Source of the DNA: Actinopolymorpha pittospori
GTDB lineage: Bacteria; Actinomycetota; Actinomycetes; Propionibacteriales; Actinopolymorphaceae
DNA: 64,000 bases
Direction of reading: 5' to 3'
Assembly (NCBI RefSeq): GCF_014873875.1
Contig: NZ_JADBEM010000001.1
Span: 1,178,001-1,242,000, forward strand
The notes below the pieces were generated by a model, which was not told the DNA's origin, made no database searches, and saw only the letters and a list, made by a program, of their open reading frames with translations. The first letter of the stretch is position 1, and each line of letters begins with the position of its first letter. A program made the position numbers and the translations under genes. This document shows positions 9,720 to 18,540 of this stretch, piece by piece.

Positions 9720-10702
9720 CGCAGGGCCCCCTCCTTGCCCAGCTCGCGCAGCGTGGCCACGATCGTGGAACTGGCGAGGTCGACCTTGAACGCGTTTCCC
9801 TGCCGAACGTTCGCGGAGGCCAGGTCGGCCTCGGCCGCGCGGCGGAAGGCCGCCTCGTCCGCAGGGCCTCCGACCAGCAGCCGCTCCGCCTCACGGGCCC
9901 GCCAGGGTTTGGGGGCGACACCGCCGAGCGCCAGCCGGACCTCCGTGACCGTCCCGTCGCTCACCCGCAGCGCCGCGGCGACCGAGACCAGGGCGAATGC
10001 ATACGATGCGCGGTCGCGGACCTTGCGGTAGCGGGAGTCGGCCTCGACCGGCGGCACCTCGACCGCGGTGATCAGGTCGCCAGGGGCCAGCTCGGTCTCG
10101 ATCTCCGGGGTATCACCGGGGAGCCGATGCAGATCCGCTAGCGGGACGCGGCGGATGCCGTCCGTGCCGCGTACCTCGACAACGGCGTCCAGGGCGGCCA
10201 GCGCCACACACATGTCGGAGGGGTGCGTGGCTATGCAGCTCTGGCTCACGCCCAGGATCGCGCAGCTGCGGTTGAACCCGTCGAGCGCGTCGCAGCCGCT
10301 GCCTGGCTCGCGCTTGTTGCAGGCCGAGGCCGCGTCGTAGAAGTACGGGCAACGGGTGCGCTGCAGCAGGTTGCCACCCACGGTGGCCATGTTGCGCAGC
10401 TGGCCGGATGCTCCGGACAGCAGCGCCTGGGACAGCATGGGGTAGCGGGTGCGCACCCGCCGGTCGGCGGCCAGGGCACTGTTGCGCACCAGCGCCCCGA
10501 TCCGCAGCCCACCGCCGGGCAGCTCCTCCACAGTGTCGAACGGCAGCCCGGTCACGTCCACGACGGTGTCGGGCCGCTCGATTCCCTCGCGCATCAGGTC
10601 CACCAGGTTGGTGCCGCCGCCGAGGAACTTCGCGCCCGGCTCGGAGGCGGCCAGGACGGCGGCCTGGGCGTCGACCGGCTTGACGTAGGCGAACGGCCTC
10701 AT
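9716..10702 (-). CDS. FAD-binding subunit of molybdenum hydroxylase with [4Fe-4S]-type cysteine insert (PaoB-like)
   Basis: A 328-residue electron-transfer subunit carrying FAD between the 2Fe-2S and Mo subunits. The FAD loops appear as [13 protein letters not shown] near residue 27 and [10 protein letters not shown] near residue 115. A cysteine-rich insert follows ([40 protein letters not shown]). In E. coli PaoB an equivalent insert binds a [4Fe-4S] cluster, so this is inferred here. The start is the ATG at 10702, overlapping the TGA of the 2Fe-2S gene (TGATG). An in-frame upstream start would add 22 residues from within the neighbour and is rejected. Confidence 0.88.
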   Translation of the reverse strand: MRPFAYVKPVDAQAAVLAASEPGAKFLGGGTNLVDLMREGIERPDTVVDVTGLPFDTVEELPGGGLRIGALVRNSALAADRRVRTRYPMLSQALLSGASGQLRNMATVGGNLLQRTRCPYFYDAASACNKREPGSGCDALDGFNRSCAILGVSQSCIATHPSDMCVALAALDAVVEVRGTDGIRRVPLADLHRLPGDTPEIETELAPGDLITAVEVPPVEADSRYRKVRDRASYAFALVSVAAALRVSDGTVTEVRLALGGVAPKPWRAREAERLLVGGPADEAAFRRAAEADLASANVRQGNAFKVDLASSTIVATLRELGKEGALR

Positions 10703-11184
10703 CACGCGTCCTTCCCAGCCACGTCCAGGATCGCGTCCACGATCCCGTTGTACGCGCCGCAGCGGCACAGGTTCCCGCTCATCCGTTCCCTGATCTCAGC
10801 ATCACTGAGCCCACGCGCCTTGGTCACCGCGCTCGGCATGCCGGCCTCGTACTCGGCCAGCATCCCGATCGCCGAGCAGATCTGGCCCGGGGTGCAGTAG
10901 CCGCACTGGAACCCGTCGTGGCGCACGAACGCCTCCTGCAGCGGATGCGCCACACCCTCGATCGTGGTGATCTCCCTGCCGTCGTACTGAACGGCCAAGG
11001 CGAGGCAGGCATTGATCCGCATGCCGTCAGCAAGCACTGTGCACGCACCGCAGGCGCCCTGGTCACAGCCCTTCTTGGGACCGGTCAACCCGAGCCGCTC
11101 GCGGAGCGCGTCGAGCAGACTCACCCACGGCTCGACATCGAGGGACTCGACGGAACCGTTCACCTTCATCCGAATCTCGGTCAC
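10702..11184 (-). CDS. 2Fe-2S subunit of molybdenum hydroxylase (PaoA-like)
   Basis: A 160-residue subunit with two [2Fe-2S] clusters. The plant-ferredoxin-type cluster is [13 protein letters not shown] (residues about 39-51) plus the Cys in INACLAL. The helical-domain cluster is [10 protein letters not shown] and LCRCGAYNG. It starts at ATG 11184 and is the first gene of the operon. It carries no twin-arginine signal, unlike E. coli PaoA, so the enzyme is probably cytoplasmic. The divergent TetR gene is the likely regulator. Confidence 0.9.
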   Translation of the reverse strand: MTEIRMKVNGSVESLDVEPWVSLLDALRERLGLTGPKKGCDQGACGACTVLADGMRINACLALAVQYDGREITTIEGVAHPLQEAFVRHDGFQCGYCTPGQICSAIGMLAEYEAGMPSAVTKARGLSDAEIRERMSGNLCRCGAYNGIVDAILDVAGKDA

Positions 11185-11221
11185 TCGATTCCTCCAAGTC
11201 CAGCCACGCTAACAGGACGCC

Positions 11222-11254
11222 GTTCCCTTAACAAGTGAACAGTGTTCCCTTAAC
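11222..11254. promoter_or_regulatory. Direct repeat in the divergent promoter region
   Basis: GTTCCCTTAAC occurs at 11222-11232 and again at 11244-11254, 22 bp apart (two helical turns), between the minus-strand molybdenum hydroxylase operon and the plus-strand tetR gene. This spacing suits a dimeric or paired regulator binding one face of the helix. No database match could be made. Confidence 0.5.
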
Positions 11255-11278
11255 TCGCGTCAGTACGCTTGACGCGAG
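11254..11278. promoter_or_regulatory. Perfect palindrome abutting the tetR start codon (operator)
   Basis: CTCGCGTCA (11254-11262) and TGACGCGAG (11270-11278) form a perfect 9-base inverted repeat with a 7-base spacer, ending directly against the ATG at 11279. The shape is that of a TetR-family operator. It leaves no room for a Shine-Dalgarno sequence, which suggests a leaderless tetR transcript and autorepression. Confidence 0.6.
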
Positions 11279-11944
11279 ATGACGCGATCGGCATTCCTCC
11301 GGGCCAGACGGCCAGAGCACAAGCAGCAGCGGCGCGAGGCGATCCTCACCGCCGCGCGCGACCTCGCCCGCGCCTCCGGAGTACGCAACGTGAGCCTGGG
11401 CGCGGTCGCCGAGGCCGCGGGGCTGGCCAAGTCGAACATCGCGCGATACTTCGGCACTCGCGAAGAGATCTACCTCGAACTGCTCACCGAGGAGTGGGGA
11501 CACTGGGCCCAAGCAGTCTCCGACCGACTGCGTGACGCCACAGGCACAGTCGAGGCGATCACCGCCCTGGCCGAAACACTTGCGGACCGACCACTCTTCT
11601 GCGACCTGCTCAGCCACGTCTCCACAAGCCTCGAGCACAACGTGTCCGTCCCAGCCGCCCGCACGTTCAAGCACGCAATGCACGACAACCTCACCGCGAT
11701 GGGCGCCGAGGTCGCCCGCGCGACCGAACTGACCGAGCGCGAGAGCAGCGAGCTGGTCGCCATGGCCGGTGGCCTGGCCGGCATGCTCTATCGGGCCGCC
11801 AACCCACCCCCCGTCCTCGCCCAGCTCTACGCCGAGGACCCAGAACTGGCCGACTCCCGCCCCACGCTGCTGCCCACACTCGTCCGGACACTCTCGGCAC
11901 TGGCGGCCGGCCTGCCCACCCTCAGGGACAAGGGCAGTCGGTAA
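11279..11944 (+). CDS. TetR-family transcriptional regulator
   Basis: A 221-residue TetR regulator. The N-terminal helix-turn-helix spans residues 17-65 (REAILTAARDLAR, VAEAAGLAKSNIARYFGTR). A helical ligand-binding domain follows (EEWGHWAQAVSDRL to PTLVRTLSALAAGL). It is transcribed away from the paoABC-like operon and separated from it only by the direct repeats and palindrome described above. The simplest reading is that it represses the operon and itself and responds to the enzyme's substrate. The start is the only ATG near the family N-terminus. Confidence 0.88.
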   Translation: MTRSAFLRARRPEHKQQRREAILTAARDLARASGVRNVSLGAVAEAAGLAKSNIARYFGTREEIYLELLTEEWGHWAQAVSDRLRDATGTVEAITALAETLADRPLFCDLLSHVSTSLEHNVSVPAARTFKHAMHDNLTAMGAEVARATELTERESSELVAMAGGLAGMLYRAANPPPVLAQLYAEDPELADSRPTLLPTLVRTLSALAAGLPTLRDKGSR

Positions 11945-12067
11945 CAAGCGTGCCGTGACGCATCCGGCAATGACTTTCGCTCACGCGACGGCGACCACGT
12001 ACGCAGTCGGATCAACGCCTCACCCCTCGCCCGCGGCGCCGCCTTGGCGCGCCCTGAGCCGGGTGCC

Positions 12068-12664
12068 TCAGTCGGTGGTGGCGATGCTGTGGGCGACGGA
12101 TGTGACCGAGAGGTCGCCGTTGTCGACCCACTCAGGGAAGGCCAGGGTCTTGTGTGTGGTCGCCGCGGGCGGGGTCACCTCGAGGTAGGCGGCGTGCACG
12201 GCGCCCGAGGTGCCGATGTTCGCGTGCGACCAGGCGATGACCGCCTGCGCGAACTGGCCGGGCCGCAGGGAGATGACCTTCTTGCCCGGGTCCTTCGCGT
12301 ACCACGTACTGCCCCATGTCACCTGCGACGTCAGGACCTGGTGCTGCGCGTTCTCCAGGCCCAGGCCCGGGTAGCCCAGTAGCGCGCACGTGCGGGTGCC
12401 GGTGTTCTTCAGTTGCAGCTCGACGCCCTGGTGGTTCATGCCCCCGGCCAACGGGTTGTGCAGGGACGCCGTAAGGCTCGAGGCCGTGCACGTCGGCAGC
12501 GCCGCAGCGGCGTTCACGGGCTGCGCTGCTTGAGCGACCCCGGCTCCGGCCGCGCTCAGCAGAGCGGCGGCCGCGAGCGGTGCGGCGACCCTCCGGGTCA
12601 GTCGTCCACGGATGACACCTGTGCTCCTCGGCCCATCGCCTCGTGAGTCCTGGTGCTTCGCCAT
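12068..12664 (-). CDS. Secreted DUF4232-domain protein
   Basis: A 198-residue secreted protein of unknown function. A basic N-terminus is followed by a hydrophobic segment (VAAPLAAAALLSAAGAGV) with signal cleavage near AQAAQP. The rest matches the actinobacterial DUF4232 pattern: a Cys near CTASSLTASL, GGMNHQGVELQLKNTG, CALLGYPGLGL and a C-terminal beta-rich part. The ATG at 12664 is preceded by GAAAGGGGC, which decides this start. The frame remains open upstream to 13048, but that stretch looks like the remnant of another gene. Confidence 0.78.
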   Translation of the reverse strand: MAKHQDSRGDGPRSTGVIRGRLTRRVAAPLAAAALLSAAGAGVAQAAQPVNAAAALPTCTASSLTASLHNPLAGGMNHQGVELQLKNTGTRTCALLGYPGLGLENAQHQVLTSQVTWGSTWYAKDPGKKVISLRPGQFAQAVIAWSHANIGTSGAVHAAYLEVTPPAATTHKTLAFPEWVDNGDLSVTSVAHSIATTD

Positions 12665-12868
12665 CTGTTTCGCCCCTTTCGGCTCGGCTCGGTACGGCGG
12701 CCCTTCTCGTCGCCGCGCCGAAGTCCGACACTCAGCGTCCGGCCACCATGGCACGCGAGCCTGGGAGGCCTCACCACGCGGGCTGGGCGTGTCACGTCGA
12801 GACTGGAGCAGATCTGGCCCCGGCCGCGGGCGGGCGCCGCCTACAGGTGGTGAGGGGACGGAAAATCC

Positions 12869-13048
12869 GCGGTAGCGGATGCCGCAGGAAACCGTGTGTG
12901 ATCCGGGTTCGACCGCGACGGAACATGGAACGCCCCAGCGGGCCGGATGCTCTGCCCCGTCGATCCGAACAACAGGACGGCTCATCAAACGCAGGAACCA
13001 CGCGCTCAGCCAGTAGGGCCTCACCGTCACGGCAATCGAGCTGGCCAC
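12869..13048 (-). pseudogene. Possible N-terminal remnant of a small membrane-associated protein
   Basis: Starting at ATG 13048, about 60 codons read as a plausible protein: aromatic and hydrophobic (RPYWLSAWFLRLM), then RPVVRIDGAEHPARWG and VAVEPGSHTVSC. This resembles small actinobacterial proteins with a short beta-rich domain. Beyond about 12869 the peptide turns into low-complexity Arg/Pro/Gly text and runs in frame into DUF4232. It is either a decayed gene or a chance frame. Confidence 0.25.
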
Positions 13049-13373
13049 CAGGCGATGCTACGCGCGGAGGAATCAGGCGCTTCTGTGCGTCCGTACGCCG
13101 GTCGCCCAGCACGCACGGCGACGCGGCCCGTGGTGGGTTCACCGAGGCAACCGCGCCGCAGCACCACGTGAGTCAGCGATGTCGCGACCCTGATCCGCAA
13201 CCGCAGCCACTACCGGATGGGCCGGTGCTGGACACAACCCGGCGCGGGGCCGGAGGATAGCCGGAACGATGGGAGCAACGGGGGGCGCTCTGTTTCAGAC
13301 CGGCACACGATGAGGGACGGCCAATGACGACCGAACGACGGGTTCCTTCGCAGCCGAGCATCCGGCGCATGTC
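13049..13373. other. Intergenic region upstream of the second molybdenum hydroxylase operon
   Basis: These 325 bases hold no supported gene. The promoter for the plus-strand operon is presumably here, but no consensus -35/-10 pair stands out. A very short frame beginning at 13324 ends in a TGA overlapping the ATG at 13374 and might couple translation. Confidence 0.3.
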
Positions 13374-13880
13374 ATGACGGCCGAGGTCGCGCCGCACCCC
13401 AGCGACGCCGCACCCGACCCCGACGACGCGGCCGGACCCGACACCATGAGGGTCAGGCTCAACGGCCAGCGCTACCAGGTCGACGCGCCGATCGGCCGTA
13501 CCCTCGCCGAGGTTCTACGCAACGACCTCGGCTTCACCGGTACCAAGGTGGCCTGCGGCGAAGGACACTGCGGCGCCTGCACGGTGCAGGTCGACGGCAG
13601 GCCCACGCTGTCCTGCATCACCCTCGCCCACACCGTCGACGGCGCCGAGGTCACCACCATCGAGGGACTGCGCGACCACGCCATGGTCGACGCGTTCGTC
13701 CGCTGCGACGCGCTCCAGTGCGGCTTCTGCACGCCTGGGCAGATCGTGTCCGCGACCGCCCTCGTCGAGAACAACCCCGAGCCGAGCCGCGAGGAGATCC
13801 GGCACGCGATGGCGGGCAACATCTGCCGCTGCGGCGCCTACCCGAAGATCGAGGAGGCGATCCTGACATGGCGCGACTGA
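13374..13880 (+). CDS. 2Fe-2S subunit of a second molybdenum hydroxylase
   Basis: A 168-residue small subunit with two [2Fe-2S] clusters: ACGEGHCGACTVQ plus the Cys in LSCITLAH, then LQCGFCTPGQ and ICRCGAYPK. The first 24 residues are an acidic Pro/Ala-rich extension; an ATG at 13446 would give the usual family N-terminus. Its stop overlaps the start of the Mo-subunit gene by 13 bases. The sequence differs clearly from the paoA-like subunit at 10702-11184, so these are separate enzymes, not a recent duplication. Confidence 0.9.
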   Translation: MTAEVAPHPSDAAPDPDDAAGPDTMRVRLNGQRYQVDAPIGRTLAEVLRNDLGFTGTKVACGEGHCGACTVQVDGRPTLSCITLAHTVDGAEVTTIEGLRDHAMVDAFVRCDALQCGFCTPGQIVSATALVENNPEPSREEIRHAMAGNICRCGAYPKIEEAILTWRD

Positions 13881-16138
13881 TCAGGACCGAGAAGGAAGTC
13901 GAAGGACGCTTCGAGACCATCTGGCTGGTCGTCGACGAGGACTCACTCGACCAGTGGCCCTCCGGCCCGCTCGACGTCGTGGGCCGGCCCGCCACCCGCA
14001 AGTCCGGACGCGCCCGCGCCCGCGGCGAGGCCATCTACACCGCCGACGTACGCCTGTCCGGCATGCTGTCCGCCGCAGTCCTGCGCTCCCCCTACGCCCA
14101 CGCCCGCGTCCGCCACATCGACCTGTCCCGCGCCCTGCAGGCGCCCGGCGTGCGCGGCGCGATCGGCCCCGGCGACGCCCCCGAGGTCGAGGCACTCGCC
14201 GGCTACCACGGCGCACCCGTCGCCGCGATCGCCGCCGACAGCGAAGGCCAGGCCCGCGCCGCGCTCAGGCTCATCGACGTCGACTGGGAGGTCCTGGAGC
14301 CCGTCCTGGACCCCGACGACGCCGTACGCCGCGGCCACTTCACCTCCGAACCCCGCCACTATGAACGCGGCGACTTCGACGCGGCGGTGGCCGAGGCCGA
14401 CGTGGTGGTCGAGTCGGAGTACCGCACCCAGGTCGTGCTCCACAACTCCCTCGAAACCCACCAGTCGGTGTGCACGTGGGAAGGCGACACCCTCGTCGTC
14501 TACACCTCCACTCAGGACATCTGGGGTGTCCGCAGCGGCGTCGCCCAGGCGCTCGGCATGCCGGCCGACAAGATCCGCGTGATCTGCGAGTACATGGGCG
14601 GCGGGTTCGGCGCCAAGAACGACCCCGGCCACTACACCTTCATCGCCGCCGAACTCGCCAAGCGCACCGGCCGCCCCGTCCGCTGCGCGCTGACCCGCCG
14701 CGAGGAGAACCTCGCCGCCGGCAACCGCAACGCCACCATCCAACGCCTCACCGTCGCCGCCCGCCGTGACGGCACGATCGTCGCGCTGGGCGGGGAGTTC
14801 GTCGCCGCCCTCGGCTGGGACGGCTGGATGGCCTCGACCGCCGGTCCGATGCACGGCCTCTACGCCTGCCCGAACGTCAGGACGGTCGAGTACGCCGCCC
14901 GCGTCAACACCCCGCCGATGGCCGCGTTCCGCGCACCCGGCTTCGTCGAGGGCACCTTCAGCCTGGAGTGCCTGATCGACGAGCTCGCGGTGAAGCTGGA
15001 GATGGACCCGCTGGAGATCCGCCGCCGCAACTTCTCCCCGGCCGACCCCTCCACCGGCACCGCGTACTCCTCCAACAACCTGATGGAGTGCTACGCCCGC
15101 GCCGACAAGCACTGGGCCCGCCGTCACGACGTCCGCGCCCGCAGCGAAGGACCCTGGCAGCGAGGTGTGGGTATGGCGTCCCAGATCTGGTACGGCGGCG
15201 GCGGACCGCCCGCCTACGCCTGGGTGCGGGTCGGCTCCGACGCCCGCGCCACCGTCGTCACCGCGATGCAGGACATCGGCACCGGCACCCGCACCGCCAT
15301 GTCCCAGATCGCCGCCGAGGAGCTCGGCCTCCCCCTGGACAGCGTCGACCTCGTCCTCGGCAACACCGACCGCGGACCGTACGCCGTCGCCGCGGCCGGC
15401 TCCTCCACCACCCCGTCGATGGGTCCCGCGATCCGCGCCGCCGCCGGCGACGCCCGCCGCCAGATCCTCGACATCGCCGCGCAACGCTACGAACGCGAAC
15501 CCGACCAGCTCACCCTGCGCGCCGGTCGCATCGAGGCCGCCGACGGGGAGTCCTGGCCGGTCGGGGAGGTCCTCGGCCTGCTCGGCAACGCCCAGATCCT
15601 CGGCAAGGGCGCCCGCGGCCCGAACCCCACCGGCATGGGCGTGCACACCTTCGGCGTGCAGGTCGCCGAGGTCGCCGTCGACATCGAGACCGGCGAGGTA
15701 CGCGTCGAACGCCTCGCCGCGATCCACGACGTCGGCCGCGTCATCAACCCGCTCGGCGCGTCCAGCCAGCTCGAGGGCGGCGTCATCCAGGGCATCGGGC
15801 ACACCCTGTCCGAGGAACGCCTGATCGACCCGGCCACTGGGCAGATCCTCACCCAGACCCTCGACGCCTACCGGATGCCCACGATCGCGGACGTCCCCGA
15901 GATCATCACCGAACTCGTCGACGTACCCGACCCCAACCTCACCAGCCTCGGCGCCAAGGGACTCGGCGAACCGCCGATCATCCCGGTCGCCGCCGCGATC
16001 GCCAACGCCATCCGCGACGCCACCGGCGCCGACGTCCACGAACTCCCCCTCGACCGCGAGGAGATGCTGCGCGCCCTCCGCGACGCGGCCGACCGACGAG
16101 CAGCGAAGGAACGCCATGAAGCTCCGGCGACTGTCTAG
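13868..16138 (+). CDS. Molybdopterin-binding subunit of the second molybdenum hydroxylase
   Basis: A 756-residue catalytic subunit. The start is ATG 13868 (MARLIRTEKEVEG); an upstream in-frame start lies within the 2Fe-2S gene and is rejected. Family features are DVVGRPATRKSGRARA, the loop YMGGGFGAKNDPG near residue 245, the substrate-side PPMAAFRAPGF near residue 350, and the catalytic Glu in GLGEPPIIP near residue 701. The gene order is 2Fe-2S, Mo, FAD, unlike the first cluster. The substrate cannot be predicted; xanthine, aldehydes, nicotinate-like heterocycles and CO-dehydrogenase-like reactions occur in the superfamily. The CO-specific AYXCSFR loop was not seen. Confidence 0.9.
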   Translation: MARLIRTEKEVEGRFETIWLVVDEDSLDQWPSGPLDVVGRPATRKSGRARARGEAIYTADVRLSGMLSAAVLRSPYAHARVRHIDLSRALQAPGVRGAIGPGDAPEVEALAGYHGAPVAAIAADSEGQARAALRLIDVDWEVLEPVLDPDDAVRRGHFTSEPRHYERGDFDAAVAEADVVVESEYRTQVVLHNSLETHQSVCTWEGDTLVVYTSTQDIWGVRSGVAQALGMPADKIRVICEYMGGGFGAKNDPGHYTFIAAELAKRTGRPVRCALTRREENLAAGNRNATIQRLTVAARRDGTIVALGGEFVAALGWDGWMASTAGPMHGLYACPNVRTVEYAARVNTPPMAAFRAPGFVEGTFSLECLIDELAVKLEMDPLEIRRRNFSPADPSTGTAYSSNNLMECYARADKHWARRHDVRARSEGPWQRGVGMASQIWYGGGGPPAYAWVRVGSDARATVVTAMQDIGTGTRTAMSQIAAEELGLPLDSVDLVLGNTDRGPYAVAAAGSSTTPSMGPAIRAAAGDARRQILDIAAQRYEREPDQLTLRAGRIEAADGESWPVGEVLGLLGNAQILGKGARGPNPTGMGVHTFGVQVAEVAVDIETGEVRVERLAAIHDVGRVINPLGASSQLEGGVIQGIGHTLSEERLIDPATGQILTQTLDAYRMPTIADVPEIITELVDVPDPNLTSLGAKGLGEPPIIPVAAAIANAIRDATGADVHELPLDREEMLRALRDAADRRAAKERHEAPATV

Positions 16139-17003
16139 CCTCGCCGACGCCGAGTCCAGCGAGGCAGGGTTCGGCACCGGCTCGGTGGCCCTGGCCGGCG
16201 GCACCGAGGTCGTCCCGCTGCTGCGCGACGGGCTGCTCGCCGCCGACACCCTCGTCGACGTCCGCGCCGTCGTACCGGGCGGGATCAGCGCCTACGACGG
16301 CGGCGTACGGATCGGCGCGGGCACGACCCTGGCGGAGCTGGAACACGCCGACGCCTCACTCGGCCTGCCCGAGGTCCTGGTCGAGGCGTGCCGGCTCTCG
16401 GCGTCCCCGCAGATCCGCAACATGGGGACCATCGCCGGCAACCTGCTGCAGGCGACCCGCTGCTGGTACTGGCGGCTCGGCCACGGCTGCTGGCTCGCCG
16501 GTGGCGAGAAGTGCCTCGCCCGGGACGGACGCAGCGACGAACACGCCGTGTTCGGCAACAGCCGCTGCGCCTCCGCGCACCCCTCCGACCCGGCGGCAGC
16601 CCTGCTCGCGTTGGGGGCGAGCGTGCGAACGTCGCGGCGGGAGCTGCCCGTCGCCGACCTGTACCGGCTCCCCACCGACGACGACCGGAGTGTGACCGCG
16701 CTGGAGCCGGGTGAGCTGATCCTCGAGATCGACGTACCCCGGCCCGATGCCAGTGCCTACCTCAAGGCGATGGACCGCAAGAGGTACGCGTTCGCCCTGG
16801 TCGGCGTCGCGGCGGTCCGCTCCGGCGACGACGTACGGGTCGCACTGGCCGCGGTGGCGCCGGTGCCGTGGCTGCTGGAGTCCCCCGACGGGGATGCGGT
16901 CGGGTTCGGCGACGCGACACCGCTGCCCGGGTCGGCGTACAAGATCGAGCTCGCCCAGGCACTCGTCCGCCGCGCCAAGGACGCGATCGCACCAGCAGGC
17001 TGA
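16116..17003 (+). CDS. FAD-binding subunit of the second molybdenum hydroxylase, Cys-rich insert
   Basis: A 295-residue FAD subunit overlapping the Mo-subunit gene by 23 bases. FAD-binding motifs are VALAGGTEVVPLL near residue 25 and TIAGNLLQATR near residue 103. Four cysteines follow in an insert (TRCWYW, GHGCWL, GEKCLA, NSRCASAHPSD). Their placement parallels the cluster-binding insert of PaoB-type subunits, so an extra [4Fe-4S] cluster is inferred. The last about 53 bases of the gene (16929-16982) recur almost exactly at 18364-18417, beyond capA. Confidence 0.88.
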   Translation: MKLRRLSSLADAESSEAGFGTGSVALAGGTEVVPLLRDGLLAADTLVDVRAVVPGGISAYDGGVRIGAGTTLAELEHADASLGLPEVLVEACRLSASPQIRNMGTIAGNLLQATRCWYWRLGHGCWLAGGEKCLARDGRSDEHAVFGNSRCASAHPSDPAAALLALGASVRTSRRELPVADLYRLPTDDDRSVTALEPGELILEIDVPRPDASAYLKAMDRKRYAFALVGVAAVRSGDDVRVALAAVAPVPWLLESPDGDAVGFGDATPLPGSAYKIELAQALVRRAKDAIAPAG

Positions 17004-17089
17004 TCGGTCCCATTGATCCGGGAAGGCGCGACTGTCGTTGATGACCGACGACGGTCGCGCCGACGGCGTATGTTGTCAGCGATTACCGG

Positions 17090-18289
17090 ATGGTTGCGCA
17101 CGTCTCTTCTGCGCCACCTAGCGTTCGTGGCGTGCCGCGCTTCCAGGCTCCTGCTCCGTTCCTGCCCCTTCTCGTCGCCGGCGTCGCGCTGACCGCGTGC
17201 GGTAGTCCACCAGTGGCGGACCCGACCAAGCCCGCACCTGCACAGTCCGCATCGAGGGCGCCGGTGAACCGTGCCGACACGGCCAAACTGCCCGTTGATC
17301 CAGGCACGTCCACACCCGCGACGCACGAGCGGCAGCCCATCACGTTGTCGTTCGCGGGCGACATCCAGTTCGAGGACCACGTGCGGCCGCGCCTGGACAG
17401 TCCGGCCACCGCGCTCGCCCCGATCAAGGAGCAGTTGCAGGCGGCGGACCTCACCATCGCCAACCTGGAGACCGCCATCACCACGCGTGGACGCGCGGAA
17501 GACAAGACCTACACCTTCCGGGCTTCCCCGGCGGCCTTCGATGCGCTCGATGCGGCCGGCGTCGACGTCGTCACGATGGCGAACAACCACGGCGTCGACT
17601 ACGGCCCGCAGGGGCTGTCCGACACTCTCGCCGCCATCAAGCGCGCCCCGCTGGCAGTCGTCGGGATCGGCGCCAACGCCGATCAGGCGTTCGCGCCGCA
17701 TGTCGCCACGATCAGGGGAACCAAGGTCGCGGTCATCGCCGCAACGGCGTTCAACGATCCGACCGCGAGGAACTACCCGGCTGGACCGAACAAGGCCGGG
17801 GTCGCGGCCGCCGTCGACCCGGAGCGGCTGCTCGCGGAAGTACGGAGCGTGCGGCGCGCCGCCGACGTGGTCGTCGTCTTCCTCCACTGGGGGATCGAGC
17901 AGGACCAGTGCCCCTCCGACCAGCAACGCTCGCTCGCCGAGGAACTCGCGCAAACAGGCGCGGACATCGTGATCGGCAGCCACGCGCACGTCCTGCACGC
18001 CGGTCGCCTCGCCGGGTACGACACCTACGTCGCCTACGGACTCGGCAACTTCGTCTGGCGCAATCGCCGTTCGGTGCAGGAGACCATCACCGGACTCCTC
18101 ACCCTGACCGTCGACGGTCGCAAGGTCACCGCAGCGCAATGGTCCCCTGCCATCGTCGGGGCGAGCGGTCTCCCCGGCTTCACGCATGGCGACGAAGCCG
18201 AGCGGATGCGGCGTGACTTCGCAGACCTGCGGGGCTGCGCGGACCTCGACGCCGTACCTGCTTCCCGAACGGCTGCCCACATTCGGTGA
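17090..18289 (+). CDS. CapA-family lipoprotein (poly-gamma-glutamate synthesis type metallophosphoesterase fold)
   Basis: A 399-residue exported protein with a lipobox (VALTACG, Cys near residue 37) and a Pro/Ala-rich linker. The CapA/PgsA domain shows LSFAGDIQF, ADLTIANLET, MANNHGVDYG, VVFLHWGIE and IGSHAHVLH, the metal-site motifs of this calcineurin-like fold. An alternative GTG at 17132 would also keep the lipobox. CapA proteins take part in poly-glutamate capsule synthesis in Bacillus, but in actinomycetes most are single genes of unknown role. None of the other cap/pgs genes are nearby. The gene is bracketed by direct repeats of the preceding gene's 3' end. Confidence 0.82.
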   Translation: MVAHVSSAPPSVRGVPRFQAPAPFLPLLVAGVALTACGSPPVADPTKPAPAQSASRAPVNRADTAKLPVDPGTSTPATHERQPITLSFAGDIQFEDHVRPRLDSPATALAPIKEQLQAADLTIANLETAITTRGRAEDKTYTFRASPAAFDALDAAGVDVVTMANNHGVDYGPQGLSDTLAAIKRAPLAVVGIGANADQAFAPHVATIRGTKVAVIAATAFNDPTARNYPAGPNKAGVAAAVDPERLLAEVRSVRRAADVVVVFLHWGIEQDQCPSDQQRSLAEELAQTGADIVIGSHAHVLHAGRLAGYDTYVAYGLGNFVWRNRRSVQETITGLLTLTVDGRKVTAAQWSPAIVGASGLPGFTHGDEAERMRRDFADLRGCADLDAVPASRTAAHIR

Positions 18290-18363
18290 GCACCGCATTC
18301 GAGCCGCAGAGCCCCCTACGGCAGTATCCGAACACCTTCACTGCCCTGTCGTTCGCCCCGCCG

Positions 18364-18438
18364 GGGTCGGCGTACAAGATCGAACTCGCCCAGGCACTCG
18401 TCCGCCGCGCCAAGGGCGCCACCTGCCTGTCTGACGCC
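18364..18438 (+). pseudogene. Duplicated 3' end of the molybdenum hydroxylase FAD-subunit gene
   Basis: Reads GSAYKIELAQALVRRAKG, as at the C-terminus of the FAD subunit ending at 17003. The DNA match covers about 53 bases with one or two differences, in the same orientation. It has no start and lies directly before a terminator. It is either the relic of a second operon copy or the product of an insertion that duplicated the gene end around capA. Confidence 0.75.
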
Positions 18439-18470
18439 GAAGGGCGGACCCGATACCGGGTCCGCCCTTC
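18439..18470. terminator. Strong bidirectional terminator
   Basis: GAAGGGCGGACCCG (18439-18452), a four-base loop and the exact complement (18457-18470) form a perfect 14-bp stem. It lies between the convergent capA gene or FAD-gene relic and the minus-strand metallohydrolase gene ending at 18541, so it can serve both strands. Confidence 0.85.
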
Positions 18471-18540
18471 AGCCATACACAGCAGCCCCGGTCGAGGCAT
18501 CCAGGGAACTCCCGGTCGACCACCTCGACGGAGCTGACTG

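Noticed and set aside
8283..10031. A 582-codon plus-strand frame opposite the paoC-like gene
   Set aside because: Third-position GC shadow with His/Arg/Pro-rich text; the minus-strand genes are unambiguous.
13943..16249. A 768-codon open frame antisense to the second Mo-subunit gene
   Set aside because: Gly/Val/Asp/Ala-rich shadow of a high-GC gene. The plus strand encodes a clear molybdenum hydroxylase with conserved motifs.
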